Source of the DNA: Cadophora sp. MPI-SDFR-AT-0126
Lineage: Eukaryota > Ascomycota > Leotiomycetes > Helotiales > Ploettnerulaceae
Length of the DNA stretch: 64,000 nt
Direction: 5' to 3'
Assembly (NCBI GenBank): GCA_020747065.1
Contig: JAGMVK010000004.1
Coordinates: forward strand, 2,356,001 to 2,420,000
In this document: positions 44,170-55,461 of the stretch, one piece after another
Layout of the letters: each line of letters opens with the position of its first letter
Position numbering within the stretch: the stretch's first letter is position 1
The notes under the pieces: model-generated
Database searches by the model: none
What the model saw: only the letters and a program-made list of their open reading frames with translations
What the model was told of the DNA's origin: nothing
Position numbers and translations under genes: made by a program

Positions 44170-45962
44170 AATGAGCAGCACGTAGATGTCCAAAGATGAA
44201 GAAAAGACAAGGCCGTGTACGAATAAGATTTCAAAGAGCTTCTGGAATGAAAGTCTGACTTACTACTGACTGAAATGTCGTCGAGTTATATAGTTTTGTC
44301 TCACTGAAGACTTTGCAAGAATGCATGGCTTGATCTCGAATTGGAGATTGCAGGATCTGAGAAGACAACGGGACAGCTTCAATCGACGGAGAATCAGCAA
44401 AATGCAATATATTTTTGTGGAGTAAACTCAGAAGAAGGCGGGGAAGATGTTTCTCCGGAGAGGAACCCAAGTGCGAGAGGCTAGTAAAGTTCGGAAGCTC
44501 GGATTTAGTATTGTTAATTGAAGGCAGAAAATACTATATAGCTCTCGAGCGAACTGATCAGATTGGCAGATCGTAACGATGGCGGATGTCCTGCTAGTTT
44601 AGAGGGTGTGAACGGGAAAGGGAGAGCACAAGATATCCCGGATCCAAGGCAGAAGTCCGGAAATTTGTTTCCATCCATACAGGACCCCGCATGTAGCATC
44701 ACAAGGGGTGAAGACATCTCTTGGGGCAGAAGCTTAGATGGTCTTGGAAAAGCTTACTTGGACAACATTGCTGGGAGTCAAGGACCCTGATTGAATTCTG
44801 GAACCGACTTAATTCGTGCTCTTGGCTTTTCTTGGGCCTTCGTCAACATTGGTTAAGCGGCAGATGAGTGATTGCAAGTCGTGAGAAGTTTTCAGGGGGT
44901 AGACTCGCTAAGGTTTCGAAGAACCCGGGCTTTACTCTCGCTAACGTTTGAGTGTGGAGTGAAATGCGTGCACGAGTGGATCTCTCGGGAGGAGTTCCCT
45001 TATGAGATAGTGAGCCTCATCTCAAGTTTGATGAGCCTGATCGCAGACTATATGTGAGACAGGTTTTGGCGTACTAATGGTCCTTTCAAAGTTCGATGTT
45101 GTTGCCATGGGATTCTCCAAAAGAGTGAAATCGCGGCATTTTCAAGTGCTGTAATATAGATTGTCCTGCATCGAAGCTTGCATAAAGCATATTTGAAGAT
45201 CGATTCGTGGCCCGTCGGAGAAAATTGTATGGCCAGATTGATTGGGAAGGTCACCGTCCAGTGGCGTCAGCATGTTTCGATTGTCATGTGGCTGGTGGTC
45301 CACTCACCTATTTTCCGACATAAAAAGTTTCCAATGTTGTCGTCAGCCAATCACGGGCGTCTTCAGTCCTTCGCGGACCCCATGATGGACTATTGTGAAC
45401 GTCGTCAGCGAAACCTGGTGAGGTTCTCTGTATGATGCACACAAAGATGGCCAGCGGTGCCGATGTGAAGCATGATTTTCACATCAGAAGTGCCATACCA
45501 TGATCTGAAGTAAGCTGGGATCACAGCTTCACGTTTTAGACTAGACGATCAACCCGATTTCCTGGTCTAACATTGCTCTGTTTACCCCAAAAATCTATCT
45601 TTAAACATAAAACATCGGCATTGAGGCTCAATCCTCTCTCATCCAAAACAATCCAGACGACGTGGACGTTTGACAGATGCTTTGACCTGTGTTATCCTTG
45701 GCAGCGGCTCCGAAAATATGGAGATAGAGACGAAAAGCTTCGTCGACGGCCAAGTCTGGACTGGCTCTGTTGCAGGGACGAGCGGTGGAGTACATAAGGC
45801 TTCGCTTGAATCCTCCTTCAAACAGTATCTGGACATCACAATCTCATCTTCTCATCAACATTCCATTTTTGACTCTTCGGCCGGTCCGTTTTCACTTTTA
45901 CTTCTTTTCTCCTCAACAAAAAGCATTTGCAACTCTTCTTCCTCAACTTCAAACTCGCCAAA
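44170..45962. promoter_or_regulatory. large divergent promoter region
   Basis: 1.8 kb between the divergent polygalacturonase and GPI-protein genes, without a supportable gene. The last 150 nt before 45963 are CT-rich (CTTCTTTTCTCCTC-type) as in a strong fungal leader; a second copy of this texture lies near 45830. Confidence 0.4.
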
Positions 45963-46748
45963 ATGCAATTCTCTGGCCTTTTCGTCTCCCTTCTGCTCTC
46001 CACCGCCGTTGTTGCCAAGGGTGGTAACAAGACGAAGGCCGTCACCGACAAGAGCCTTTGCAAGGAGATGGCGCAACTAACGAAGCTCGTTTCTTTGGCA
46101 GGAAATGAGACAAAGTTGGCGGATAAGACGAAGAACAACGCCACAAAGATTGCTTCGATCCAGGCTAAGGCTTCTGAGGCCGCGACTCAGCTCTCTACCA
46201 TGGAGTCAAACGCCACACTTGTGTCTACCTGTGCTGTTATCTCAGCTGCTGAGGCAACCAAGGATGACTGCAAGACAATGACCAAGTATGTTCCCAGGCT
46301 ATGTATATATGTACTCTGACAGTAACTAACCCATGATCCAGACTTCAAAAGCTCATCGCCACCGCAGGTAACGAGACAAAGCTTGCAGAGAAGACAAAGA
46401 ACAATGCCACGAAGATTGCATCTTTCAAGGAGAAGGCAACTGCTGCCCAGGCTGAGCTTGACACAATGATGTCCAACACTACATTGGTCGATGCTTGCAC
46501 AGCTATCGCTTCTGCCAAGGAGGCATCGAAGGCTGGTATGTTTTGACACACTCGAAGCACCTTTGGAGAAAAGTGCTGACCCGATCATAGATTCTCAAAA
46601 GGCTGCTGCCTCTGCCTCTGCTTCATCCTCATCTGCTTCTGCTTCATCAACATCTTCCAAGTCTACGAGCGGTGCAAGTTTCCTGAACGCTGGAGCCGGA
46701 CTTTTGTCGACCATCTTCCTTGTTGCTGCCGGCGTGGCGATGTTGTAG
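45963..46748 (+). CDS. GPI-anchored-type cell-surface protein with duplicated module
   Basis: A 224-aa secreted protein. Exons 45963-46285, 46342-46535 and 46591-46748. Signal peptide MQFSGLFVSLLLSTAVVA. Two tandem ~60-aa modules follow. The first begins LTKLVSLAGNETKLADKTK and NNATKIASIQAKASEA; the second LQKLIATAGNETKLAEKTK and NNATKIASFKEKATAA. Each ends with TLVxxCxxIxxAxEAxK and has three N-x-T sites (NETK, NNAT, NATL/NTTL). A Ser/Ala spacer (ASASASSSSASASSTSS) and a C-terminal hydrophobic stretch preceded by small residues (SGASFLNAG, then GLLSTIFLVAAGVAML) form a GPI-attachment-type signal. The protein probably sits on the plasma membrane or wall as a heavily glycosylated helical spacer. 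Expression may be high (CT-rich leader). Confidence 0.85.
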
Positions 46749-49117
46749 GGATATCACCGTGCGAGATGATGAGAGAAAGTGAAGGAGGGTTGAGTTGTTG
46801 AGCCGAAGGGTGCCGCATATGTCATAAGACCTTGTATTTTGGCCTAGATATATTGCGGTGCTCTGACAATGAAGTTGATGCTTGCAATATTGTTCCCAAT
46901 CCTGAGACCATACTGATATGCCTCATCAAATGGTTTGCAAGGTGCAGCGTAATTTTGAAAGCTGACATCTCCATGGCCGAGGCCGCTTACATTGTCTTAT
47001 CAATAGGTCGTGGTTAATGGGGAGATGAAAGGTGCCCAGCAGGGGCGTTGAGTACCAACAGCTGAGGCAGGTTGGGCATGGTGTTCAGGACTGACAAGAG
47101 TTCTGGGGGCCGTTGAGAATGGTCTACGTCTATATAGATCCATAGCTAGTAGTACTAGAAGACTGGTGAGGAATATGAAACAGAGCTCCCAGCTCCGCCA
47201 GACCGAGAGGTCTGCATTGCATGTGCCGAATTGGCATACCTCCTGACGGTGGGTAGTTCACGTCCCGAGCCAGACAGAAGTGGACTACTCAGGATAGGAA
47301 AAACACTCTTAAATGCTTCATGTAGGACTCTGTTCCCAGGCTGTGTGTCGAGAAACCTTACTAGCCTAGGTGAAGTCGAGAGCTGAAAGACAAGCTGGGT
47401 GATTGCATTCCCTGAACCACGTGACCATTCTCCTAGGGAATGGGTTTCTGGTCTAATTCCCACCCCGAGTAGCGTCCAGGTCGACATGTATTATTTTGGC
47501 ACTTTGTTGTTAAGATGATGGTGCATATGTACTGGACAGACGTTGTGACATTTGCGGGCACTTCAGGGTTGGCTTCAGTCACATGTTTTGCTTCGCTTGA
47601 GTTTAGCTCCATATCCTAGCGCGAGCCGAAATATACCACACGACTTCTCTGTGACTTCAATCTCCTTTTTTCTCCTCAGACGGTCCAAATTCAATCCATT
47701 TCCCTCTTCACCAACACATCATTATTATTATTCTGAACCCGAACCTCACTTCATCAGATCTCCAGAAGTGATATACCGCTGAAGCTCGATACTCCCCCTG
47801 GGATGCAAAGGTCACAGTCTCAGGCTAAGTGCGAACCCGACTCTGCCATACGTCTCCTGTGATAGCTAGATGCAGGCCTGTATCAAGAGCTGAAGCACCA
47901 AACGACACTGCTCTCAGACCAGGATCTTGGTGTACGTCAGATTTTGGAAGCATGGAGCATCTTCTCAAGCCGGCTTCTGGTTGTCCTGAAGGTGATGTTT
48001 ATTTTCTTCCAAAGTAAACAAACCACCGGATGGGTCGCCAGTACGCCATGGTCTGGAATTGATCTCTCCAGCTCTCCACCACAATACCATTTTGCTCAGA
48101 CGATGACGAGTCCACTCCCCTCGTTAACAGACAGACCCTGTCACGCGTCTCTCAAGTCCAAAGCTCGACCCAGTTCTCCTGTGAGCGGCCAGAAATTTCC
48201 AATCAAAGGTGAGGGTATGCGAAGGCATAACAAAAACAAAACTCACGTATGCCTCACAGAACTCTCGCCGCTTGCGTCATGTTAGACTTGTCTTTGCCAT
48301 GGTAACTCCGATCACACCAGCCCCTCCACCAACTGGAAAGCGATCTCCACGACATCCAGAAACAAGACATGACCAGCGCTCGATCCATTGATGCGAGTAG
48401 CTGCACCCCGCGGATTGCACCGTGAATAGCTCGACCTTACCTGTACACGTTAAAACCAGGACGCCAGTCAGAAGAAGAGTGCCAACCGGACTCTGTCTCA
48501 AAGATTATTTGCCTCCCCCACCCTTTTCACCAACACCAGATCGATTCCACAAACAGCATGTACGCATGGAAGGACGCTTCGCCAACTTTAGTCACAACTG
48601 TGAGCACTGCTCAGCTTGGCTGGTAGAACGAAGACGCTGCCTAAATTTCATGTCATGTTCTCCCGCAATGTTGGCCTTCCCTACTTGAAAGCGACAGCCT
48701 GTTCGGATCCTTCCCTCTTCGGACTGCGAGCAAGACCGACGGAACGCCGCCTCTGTCCTCATTTGCCCCTACTTTCTTTTCTCAATCACCGCAATCATAA
48801 CCGCCCACCTTCGCACGCAACGGCATCGAACCCCAACACGTCTGGTAAGTGATACGAATCTGTACATACTTTGCCTTGACTCTAATTCTTCCATCTAGCA
48901 TTGCAAGTCTCTGTCTCTTCAACCTCAACTCCGAGGCAGCCTCAGTTGTTAGGTCTCCTTCATACAACCTCAACACTACAACCTGGTTTCCTCAGCTTCC
49001 CATCTGCTGAGCCGATTATATTGGTTTTGTGCGGCCGCAAGTTGCCTTCAACAATCGAAAAAACTTCAGAGCAGTTCGTCATCCCGTTTCCATACTCTTC
49101 TTCCCACACACCTTTTC
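46749..49117. other. long intergenic region without supported gene
   Basis: 2.4 kb. A 110-codon minus-strand frame with an ATG (47487-47155) has no domain and no splice support. CT-rich promoter-like sequence lies around 48480-49150. I see no RNA gene or repeat. Confidence 0.3.
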
Positions 49118-51629
49118 TCACCTGCCTAATTGATCTCTTCTTGACAGTACCGTTCCACCTTTCTGACATGGCGAATAGTAGACATCATCGTCCTCCAGCT
49201 TGCAACAAGCGAAATTCAGATAGGTCCGAAATCCCAAGGCAAGAATCAGCATGGAACCAAGCAGCGGTGGATCTGATGGCAGAAGAATGTCAACATGAAG
49301 GTGGAGTTGATTGCCCTTCTTAAAGCTCCAGGTAGATTTGGCACATTCAAGCCGGCTCGATCGAGGCTCAACAGCAGCCTCAGGAGTACCACTTAATCCC
49401 ACATCCGTTCGCAGCGAGCATCGATGAATGAGATTTCGTTGTACAAACACACCAATGGACCAAGAATATCTCGTCGCGTCCGCTTCCAAGCCAGAGCCCA
49501 ACGCGTTCAAGGGGTAATGCTTTCTGAGAACAGAGCCTCCACTCAACACCCAAAGTCCAGACTCCGCAAAGAGACAGGTGGCCTTCATCCGACCCATAAT
49601 GTCCATCGGAATGAATCGTAATCCCCTTAGGGCATCAGCAAGCTCCTCGGAACTACGACAATCAATCGCAAGATCGACATCAATCTCGATTACCATGGTC
49701 TCCCGGCCATAATCTTGCGTTACAGGAACTCTTCCGCAGCAATTACACTCACCTTTCCCACCTTCTTTGGGCGAACGCACATCGGGCAGCTCATCCTAAC
49801 GTCCGCCCTAGTCGAATCAAATACGACAATTTCGTCACTCACCAACATTGACAGACAGATGAGACCTGTTATGCATGTAAAGTCTTCGAAGAGTGTCTCC
49901 TACGTCGATTCGATGTCAAACGGATCTGTTAAGCAAGACTTCTGGAGACGAATCCAATCGTTGTTGGCATCGATAAAACAACACTTCGTCAAGGCTGGCA
50001 GGACCTCGAGACAAGCATGTGTCATCGAAGACCATCCAGATTCATTGCTGCTGCTCATATGGAATGCATTCTGCATGAAATCAGTCTTCTGGATATATCT
50101 CCAAGGATCCGGACGCTGCGCTACAATACGCTCATATGATCCTAGCTGGCCATCCCGGATCTGCCAGTGCCCGTTCTCCAGAAATTCTTTTCATTCGAGA
50201 GGCGTTTGATCAAGTTGGAGGCTGTCGAACGAGATGTTGCCTGGGCAGTGTTTCGAAGCCTGACAGAGCCGGGAACCATTATCGAACCGAAGATCAAGCC
50301 GTACACCCTGTGCACCCGGACGAAGAAGAAGAAGTCCTCCCCCCTTAAAAGGCATCCGGTCGTTCGTCTTTCCCCCAATGTTGCCGCCAGCGCCCGCAGA
50401 GTCCGCAGAGCTCGCGATCAACTCCCTTGCAACACATGGAATTCTCGGAGCTCATAATCATCCAGGTGCTCCTGGTGCAAAGCCAACGAACTTCAAGGGT
50501 GCTTTCTTGCCAAAATGGTAAGATCATTGTCAAGCCAGCGGAGAATCGAATTTGTTCCCTCCAGTACCTATTTCGGTTGGATGAAATGGCCGATTCGAGC
50601 AAGAGACCTTTATCATACGGACTTGCTCTCGTAGCCTCAGCATCTCATCCACAGTCCTCATCCATCCCGTGGCGGCATCGTGCCAGCAGGAGACATCTAC
50701 GCATACAATACCAGGCCTCCTGTAGCTCAAGTCGGTACGTCAAGTGTTTTCACGGAATGTGCAAATTGATCTACGGTCTACTTGCACCGTCGTGGCTGTT
50801 CATCATACCAATATCAATCCGTCACAGACCTTTTCGCTCTCGAAATCTCACTTCGAAGCCTGCCAAAAGAATGAACCTTGTTGAGCACATCTCGCAGCAC
50901 CTGCAGTGAACTCTGCTGCTCTTGATGCCCTCCCTGGTCAATGGCATTCTTGTCCTAGGTCTTCAAACGGTTGCCTGACCCTGACCGTGGTCGGGATGTA
51001 ACCCCATGGTTAGATGAGGAGATGGGCAAATGAAAGCTGAGCTCCTCCTAGACGAAGTCTTGGGCTGTATTAGATACATTTGTCGCGGATTTCGTGCTGA
51101 AAAGTGCCCTCTATGGCCTTGGTGATCTATTTCTGGGATCATCTGGGTTGTCCACAGGGCCGTGCATACTGGATCCCGGTTGAACTTGTCAACGACTGCC
51201 CGGGATTGGACAAAGATGCGGCTACATGGAGGTCTCCTGGAATTATTGATGGGAACTTCGGTGCAGGGTCAGGTGGGCCAGTTGAGTCAAGTGTACAGCA
51301 GCCGTTCCAGCAGACGCGGCCGCTGTGACTTTCAATATGCTGTGTCAGTGCTAGACGATAGTTTGTACAAATATGAACCACTCTCTGACCCTAAATCATC
51401 AAAATCAAGGCGCCGGATTGCATGTCCATTGACAATAAGCGATATCGGAAATGTGTGGCCGTGAAATGATTCGGCCATTCTGTTGCTCACGAGCTAATTC
51501 AGACCCCATTCCACGGCTCACCTGTGTCTCCAGGTCCAGCGAACTTCTCAACAACTCCACAATGAGAAACGGAATCATATGCGCATGGAGCTTCACAACT
51601 TGAAAGGCAAGGACGGCGTCAGGGTTCAT
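49118..51629 (-). CDS. unresolved multi-exon gene (or relic) of unknown function
   Basis: Minus-strand coding signal spans this region but a complete model was not reached. Best supported: an exon ending at 49843 that reads CITGLICLSML, a 47-nt intron (49842-49796, GTGAGT to GTTAG), then an exon from 49795 reading DELPDVRSPKEGGKGECNCC, GRVPVTQDYGRETMVIEIDV, DLAIDCRSSEELADALRGLR and onward to a stop at 49118. Upstream pieces include DFMQNAFHMSSSNESGWSSM, ACLEVLPALTKCCFIDANND, SLQVLRDVLNKVHSFGRLRS, MAESFHGHTFPISLIVNGHA and a possible first exon MNPDAVLAFQVVKLHAHMIP from 51629. Several frame changes among these lack convincing introns and at least one TAG falls mid-block, so decay is possible. 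Function unknown; the CNCC motif might be part of a zinc site. Confidence 0.35.
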
Positions 51630-51766
51630 TCAAAGAGATTCTCAATACGAGGAAAATACATGCTACATATGCAGTCGCTAACTCAAGACACATCTGGTTA
51701 TCCTTGAATTCAACTCCCAGTTTTATCCCTCCCATAAAGTACATCGCCCTTGATTCCTACATCCAT

Positions 51767-54196
51767 CTATTTCGCAAAGTGAAGATCGTAGCCTAGCCAC
51801 TTCCTCGCGTTGACTTGAGCAACATCTAGACCGGGGTAGCCGTAGGTTAGAGGAAGGAAGTAGTACCAGCCTCCAATGACGATGGTGAGGATGACTACTA
51901 CAGCGGCCCATGATGCCATAAGATTCTGGCCGACGAGCTTCTCGCGAGCTGGCAGGTGCTTCTTGGCAGGGGCGCCGGTCTTCTTGTTGGCTGAGACATC
52001 ATCGATGACTGGCTCGACATTGAAGATGAATTCGAGTAGTGCTCCAGTAACCAATGCAGAGGCGAGATGCGCTGGTAGGTAGTGGTGAAGGAACAATTGT
52101 CGGCCCATGACGTAGAAAGGAAGGTAGTGGGTGGCCCACGCAATGAAAAAGAAACCAGTAGAGTTGTAAAGACGAGATCGAGTTCCTATACACGTCAGTA
52201 TAGGTGGGACTAATTGTGAGTGCAAGTGACTTACGGGTATCAAGCGCATCGACTCCACGACGAAGCGACAACTGGTCAGCGGCGATGATACCGACATAGA
52301 CAGCCAAAAGACTGCTAGCCAACCACCATCCAAGTGGATTTCCAAGGAAGTAAATTTGTTGACGAGTATCGTTGTGAGTCCAGAAACTGACACCACGCAA
52401 CAAGAATGGCCAGACAAATGGCTCGCTGGCATAAGGATGGCTGCTAGTCAAGGCGTTGTTATGGTAGAACATAGCTCTCTGTAACTCGAACCATTTCTTG
52501 AGGAATGGAAGACTCTTAACTTTACGCTCCTTCTTGATCAAACGCTCGCTGTCTGCCGGGATAGATGGGATCGAATCGACATACCAGACGTTCGAGCTCT
52601 GAGCGAGATTCTTGTTGCCGTTGATCTCTTGTTGTTTGTATGCCCAGTCTGGAAGAGGGGTGGTATGAGTCCACATGGCAACCTTACTTGGGTTGTGAAT
52701 GAGCTTGAATTGTCCAGAAAGACTCTTAAACTCCTGGTTTGCCTTGCCATTCTCAATTCGGATCTCGAAGAGAGTATCGTTGTACCGTTCAGTCAGGGCT
52801 TCCTCCATTGGGACAGTGGTGAATTCTTGGTTGGTTGGGTAATATGGAGATGCGACATCGTGAGAGAGGAGCATGGTGTTGGTAACAACATGTCTGAGTC
52901 TAACAAGGTCGTTATTCTTCACTGGCTGACCCAAGACCTCGTTGCTGTTGAGTGGGAGGATTTGCCAGTGGTTGTTGGCATCCGCAAATGGATATCCAGT
53001 GACTTGTTGACCTTGACTGGAAACTCTGCCGTCATCGTATCTGAGAGGATATCTGTCGGGGTGGCTGTGAAGAAATCCGGAAGTCTCCTTGTGCTTGATC
53101 TGGATGTTGTCATAGTAGTTTATTGTAACAGCATTGGCAAGCATCACGTTGTCGCTTAATGTCTCCTGGAATTCAGGGGACATGAAATCATCTCCAGGAC
53201 CTGATCGGCTGAGGATCGCAAAATGGACCTGGAACCAAAAGAGGTAGAAGAAGAATGGCGCGATGATCAAAGCAAAAGCTCGGGCGACAAAATGCTTTCC
53301 GAACTCCGGGAGGGTCAGGGCACCCTGACGGCGCTTCGAGTCCAACAGATCCCAGAGATCGATTGCAACCGCCGTTCCGATAGTGACGAAGGAAAAGGTT
53401 CCAACGTACTTGATCGACATGATGCAGCTAAGGGAGAAACCAGTAAGTAGTAGCCACTTCCACCACTTCCGACCGAATGGCTCATGTCTGAGCTTGTAAA
53501 ATTTGACATAGCACAACAAACTGCAAGCCATGGCAAAGATAAGGCCGGCATCGAGGAGGATCAGTCGGGTCTGTCCAATGTGAGCGTTGTCGAAGAGAAC
53601 CAAGCCTGCTGAAAGAATGCAAGCTGGGAGAGTGTAGCCAGATTCCCACATTATATCGAACACCACAGGGACCGTAAGAGCTCCAAGAAAAGCCGGCATA
53701 GCACGGAATGCCACGTATGGGACCTTGTTATCGATGTATGAATCGCCAATATTCTCGAAGTGGAAGTGTCCATCATATCCAACGAACCAACCCATCAGAG
53801 CAAAGAGAAGCTTTCCAAGAGGAGGATGGACATCGAAGAAGTATGTTCGCTCGAGGTAGTAAGAGGCAAACTGGGCATAAAGTATCAGCTAGGGTCTGCG
53901 CAGAAGTAGATCTTGCTCCGAGTATATACCTTGCCAAAATGGACCTCGTCGAACACGACCTCATTTGGATGGCTGATTCCCCAGAATCTAGTTATGAAAG
54001 CCAAAATTGTAATAATTGTGATTGCGATCCGGTAATCCCACTCCGCACCTGGTGCCTTATTTTCCAGCTTAGCTTTCACCAAAGCATCAAGCTCGGCATC
54101 TCGAGGGGCAGCTATGCCAGTTGCAGAAGCATCCTTTGCCTTTGGAGTAACAGCAACATCTTTCCGTTTCCGCACCGAGCCCTGTTGGCCAGACAT
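51767..54196 (-). CDS. pmt4: dolichyl-phosphate-mannose--protein mannosyltransferase Pmt4
   Basis: ER membrane enzyme that transfers mannose from dolichyl-phosphate-mannose to Ser/Thr of membrane and secreted proteins (EC 2.4.1.109). 773 aa; exons 54196-53930, 53870-52235 and 52185-51767. The GT39 catalytic loop carries the FDEVHFGK acidic motif and a following FFDVHPPLGK; then ENIGDSYIDNKVPYVAFRAM. The central MIR domain region includes LHSHPDRYPLRYDDGRVSS, QQVTGYPFADANNHW and LLSHDVASPYYPTNQEFTT, then PDWAYKQQEINGNK and FLGNPLGWW. The C-terminal helices end in WLGYDLHFAK. These signatures match the PMT4/POMT1 subfamily rather than PMT1 or PMT2 (recalled comparison with yeast Pmt4). The length equals the usual ~770 aa. 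Ser/Thr-rich proteins such as the GPI-type protein here could be substrates (inference). The start ATG gives MSGQQGSVRKRKDVAVTPKA. Confidence 0.96.
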
Positions 54197-54800
54197 CGCG
54201 AAGGTAAATCAAATCAAGTCTGAAAGCTGCGCGCCGAAAATGCAGTCAGCAGGAGCTCTGGCACAAAGGAAAGCTTGGAGCTGGAAGCTGGAGGTATCTA
54301 TCGCAGAGACTCACAAGAAAAGAAACAGGTCGTAGCTGGGTTCAATGAGTGTAAGAAAAGAGCATTGACCGAAGGCGATCAAGAGGCAAGTTTTTGGCGT
54401 AGTCGTAAATGGTGTTTGGGTGGGAGAGACGAGCTCCTTGAACAAAAAATGTTAGCAATGTGTTGCTGCCGCGAAGGCTAATGTGTCCTTCCCAAGTCCC
54501 TTAGCGTGCCTCGTCATATGTGGAGGAAAGGGGTAAACGGCGGCTTTGTGAGCCGAGGGACCAAACATTGGTACTTCTGCATTATGATACAACAATTACT
54601 ATACGTTTTATTTTTTGACTGATAAAGAATTGTCTTTGGACAGCCTTCCCACCTTCCACTTTCTACAGAAAGTATCGTGTCACGTGAAGCGTATGTGGGC
54701 CAAGCGGTTGACCATCTTCGAGCGCATCTTCTGGGTCTTTGTTCACCATCCCACCTTCAGAGGTTTCAAGTTGTCCAAGTACATCGGCTCCAAAGTCAAC
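54197..54800. promoter_or_regulatory. divergent pmt4/RidA promoter region
   Basis: 0.6 kb shared by two divergent conserved genes. An AT-rich patch (54590-54615: TATACGTTTTATTTTTTGAC) precedes the RidA gene. Confidence 0.4.
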
Positions 54801-55388
54801 ATGTCGACGCTGCGTACAGCTCTCCCTCGACTCTCGAGAAACCTGAGTCGTTTTAAGCACCCCTCCATTAGCGTCCAGTCAAGAACCTTTCGAACCTCAT
54901 CACGCCAAATGTCAGATATCACCCCAATCCTGAGTAAAAATGCAATGCCACGTCAGTTTCCAATATCCTCCCGTTCCAAGAGGGAATTCTAATTGAAATT
55001 GCAGCTGTTGGCCCATATGTGAGCATAACTTATCATCACTCCCAAGGCCAAGTCTGATGGCTCGCAGTCACAAGCCATCAAGACACCTCACGCAATTTAC
55101 TGCTCTGGTCAACTTCCAGCCGATTCTCGGGGAAACATAGTTGAGGGTACTATGGGAGAAAGAACAAGAGCATGTATAAAAGCCCTCTCGGCTGTCCTTA
55201 CAGAAGCCGAGTCTTCGCTTGACCGGATTGTCAAGGTGCAGATCTTTCTGACTGATATGAAAGATTTTGGAGAGATGAATGCAGAGTATGAGAAGTGGAT
55301 CAAGCACAAGCCAGCTAGGAGCTGTGTTGCCGTCAAGCAGTTACCTAAGGGAGTTGATATTGAGATTGAGTGCGTGGCATTGCCATGA
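54801..55388 (+). CDS. RidA/YjgF/Mmf1-type reactive-intermediate deaminase, mitochondrial
   Basis: A 161-aa protein of the YjgF/YER057c/UK114 family, which hydrolyses reactive enamine/imine intermediates from PLP enzymes. Exons 54801-54951, 55005-55018 (only 14 nt) and 55068-55388. The first exon encodes an Arg/Ser-rich presequence (MSTLRTALPRLSRNLSRFKH) fitting mitochondrial import, then MSDITPILSKNAMP. The tiny middle exon adds the conserved VGPY of the family signature PxxVGPYSQAI; the third exon holds YCSGQLPADSRGNIVEG, VKVQIFLTDMKDFGEMN, and the active-site Arg of PARSCVAVKQLPKG. Both introns have consensus ends. An internal Met (before SDITPI) could yield a cytosolic isoform, as seen for Mmf1/Hmf1 relatives. 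Converges tail-to-tail on the sugar-acid dehydratase, 73 nt apart. Confidence 0.93.
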
Positions 55389-55461
55389 ATAGAACTCATC
55401 ACTCACAGCCCGAATTATCCCATTTGGCAAACAACTTTTCGTTCTGGTTTACTTCTAGGGT
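55389..55461. other. 73-nt convergent gap
   Basis: The RidA and dehydratase stop codons face each other across only 73 nt, so their 3' untranslated regions almost certainly overlap as antisense transcripts. Confidence 0.6.

Noticed and set aside
47155..47487. 110-codon minus-strand frame with ATG
   Set aside because: No domain, no splice evidence, isolated in a long non-coding stretch.
50427..50909. 160-codon plus-strand frame
   Set aside because: Looks like the shadow of minus-strand blocks in the same place; no domain.
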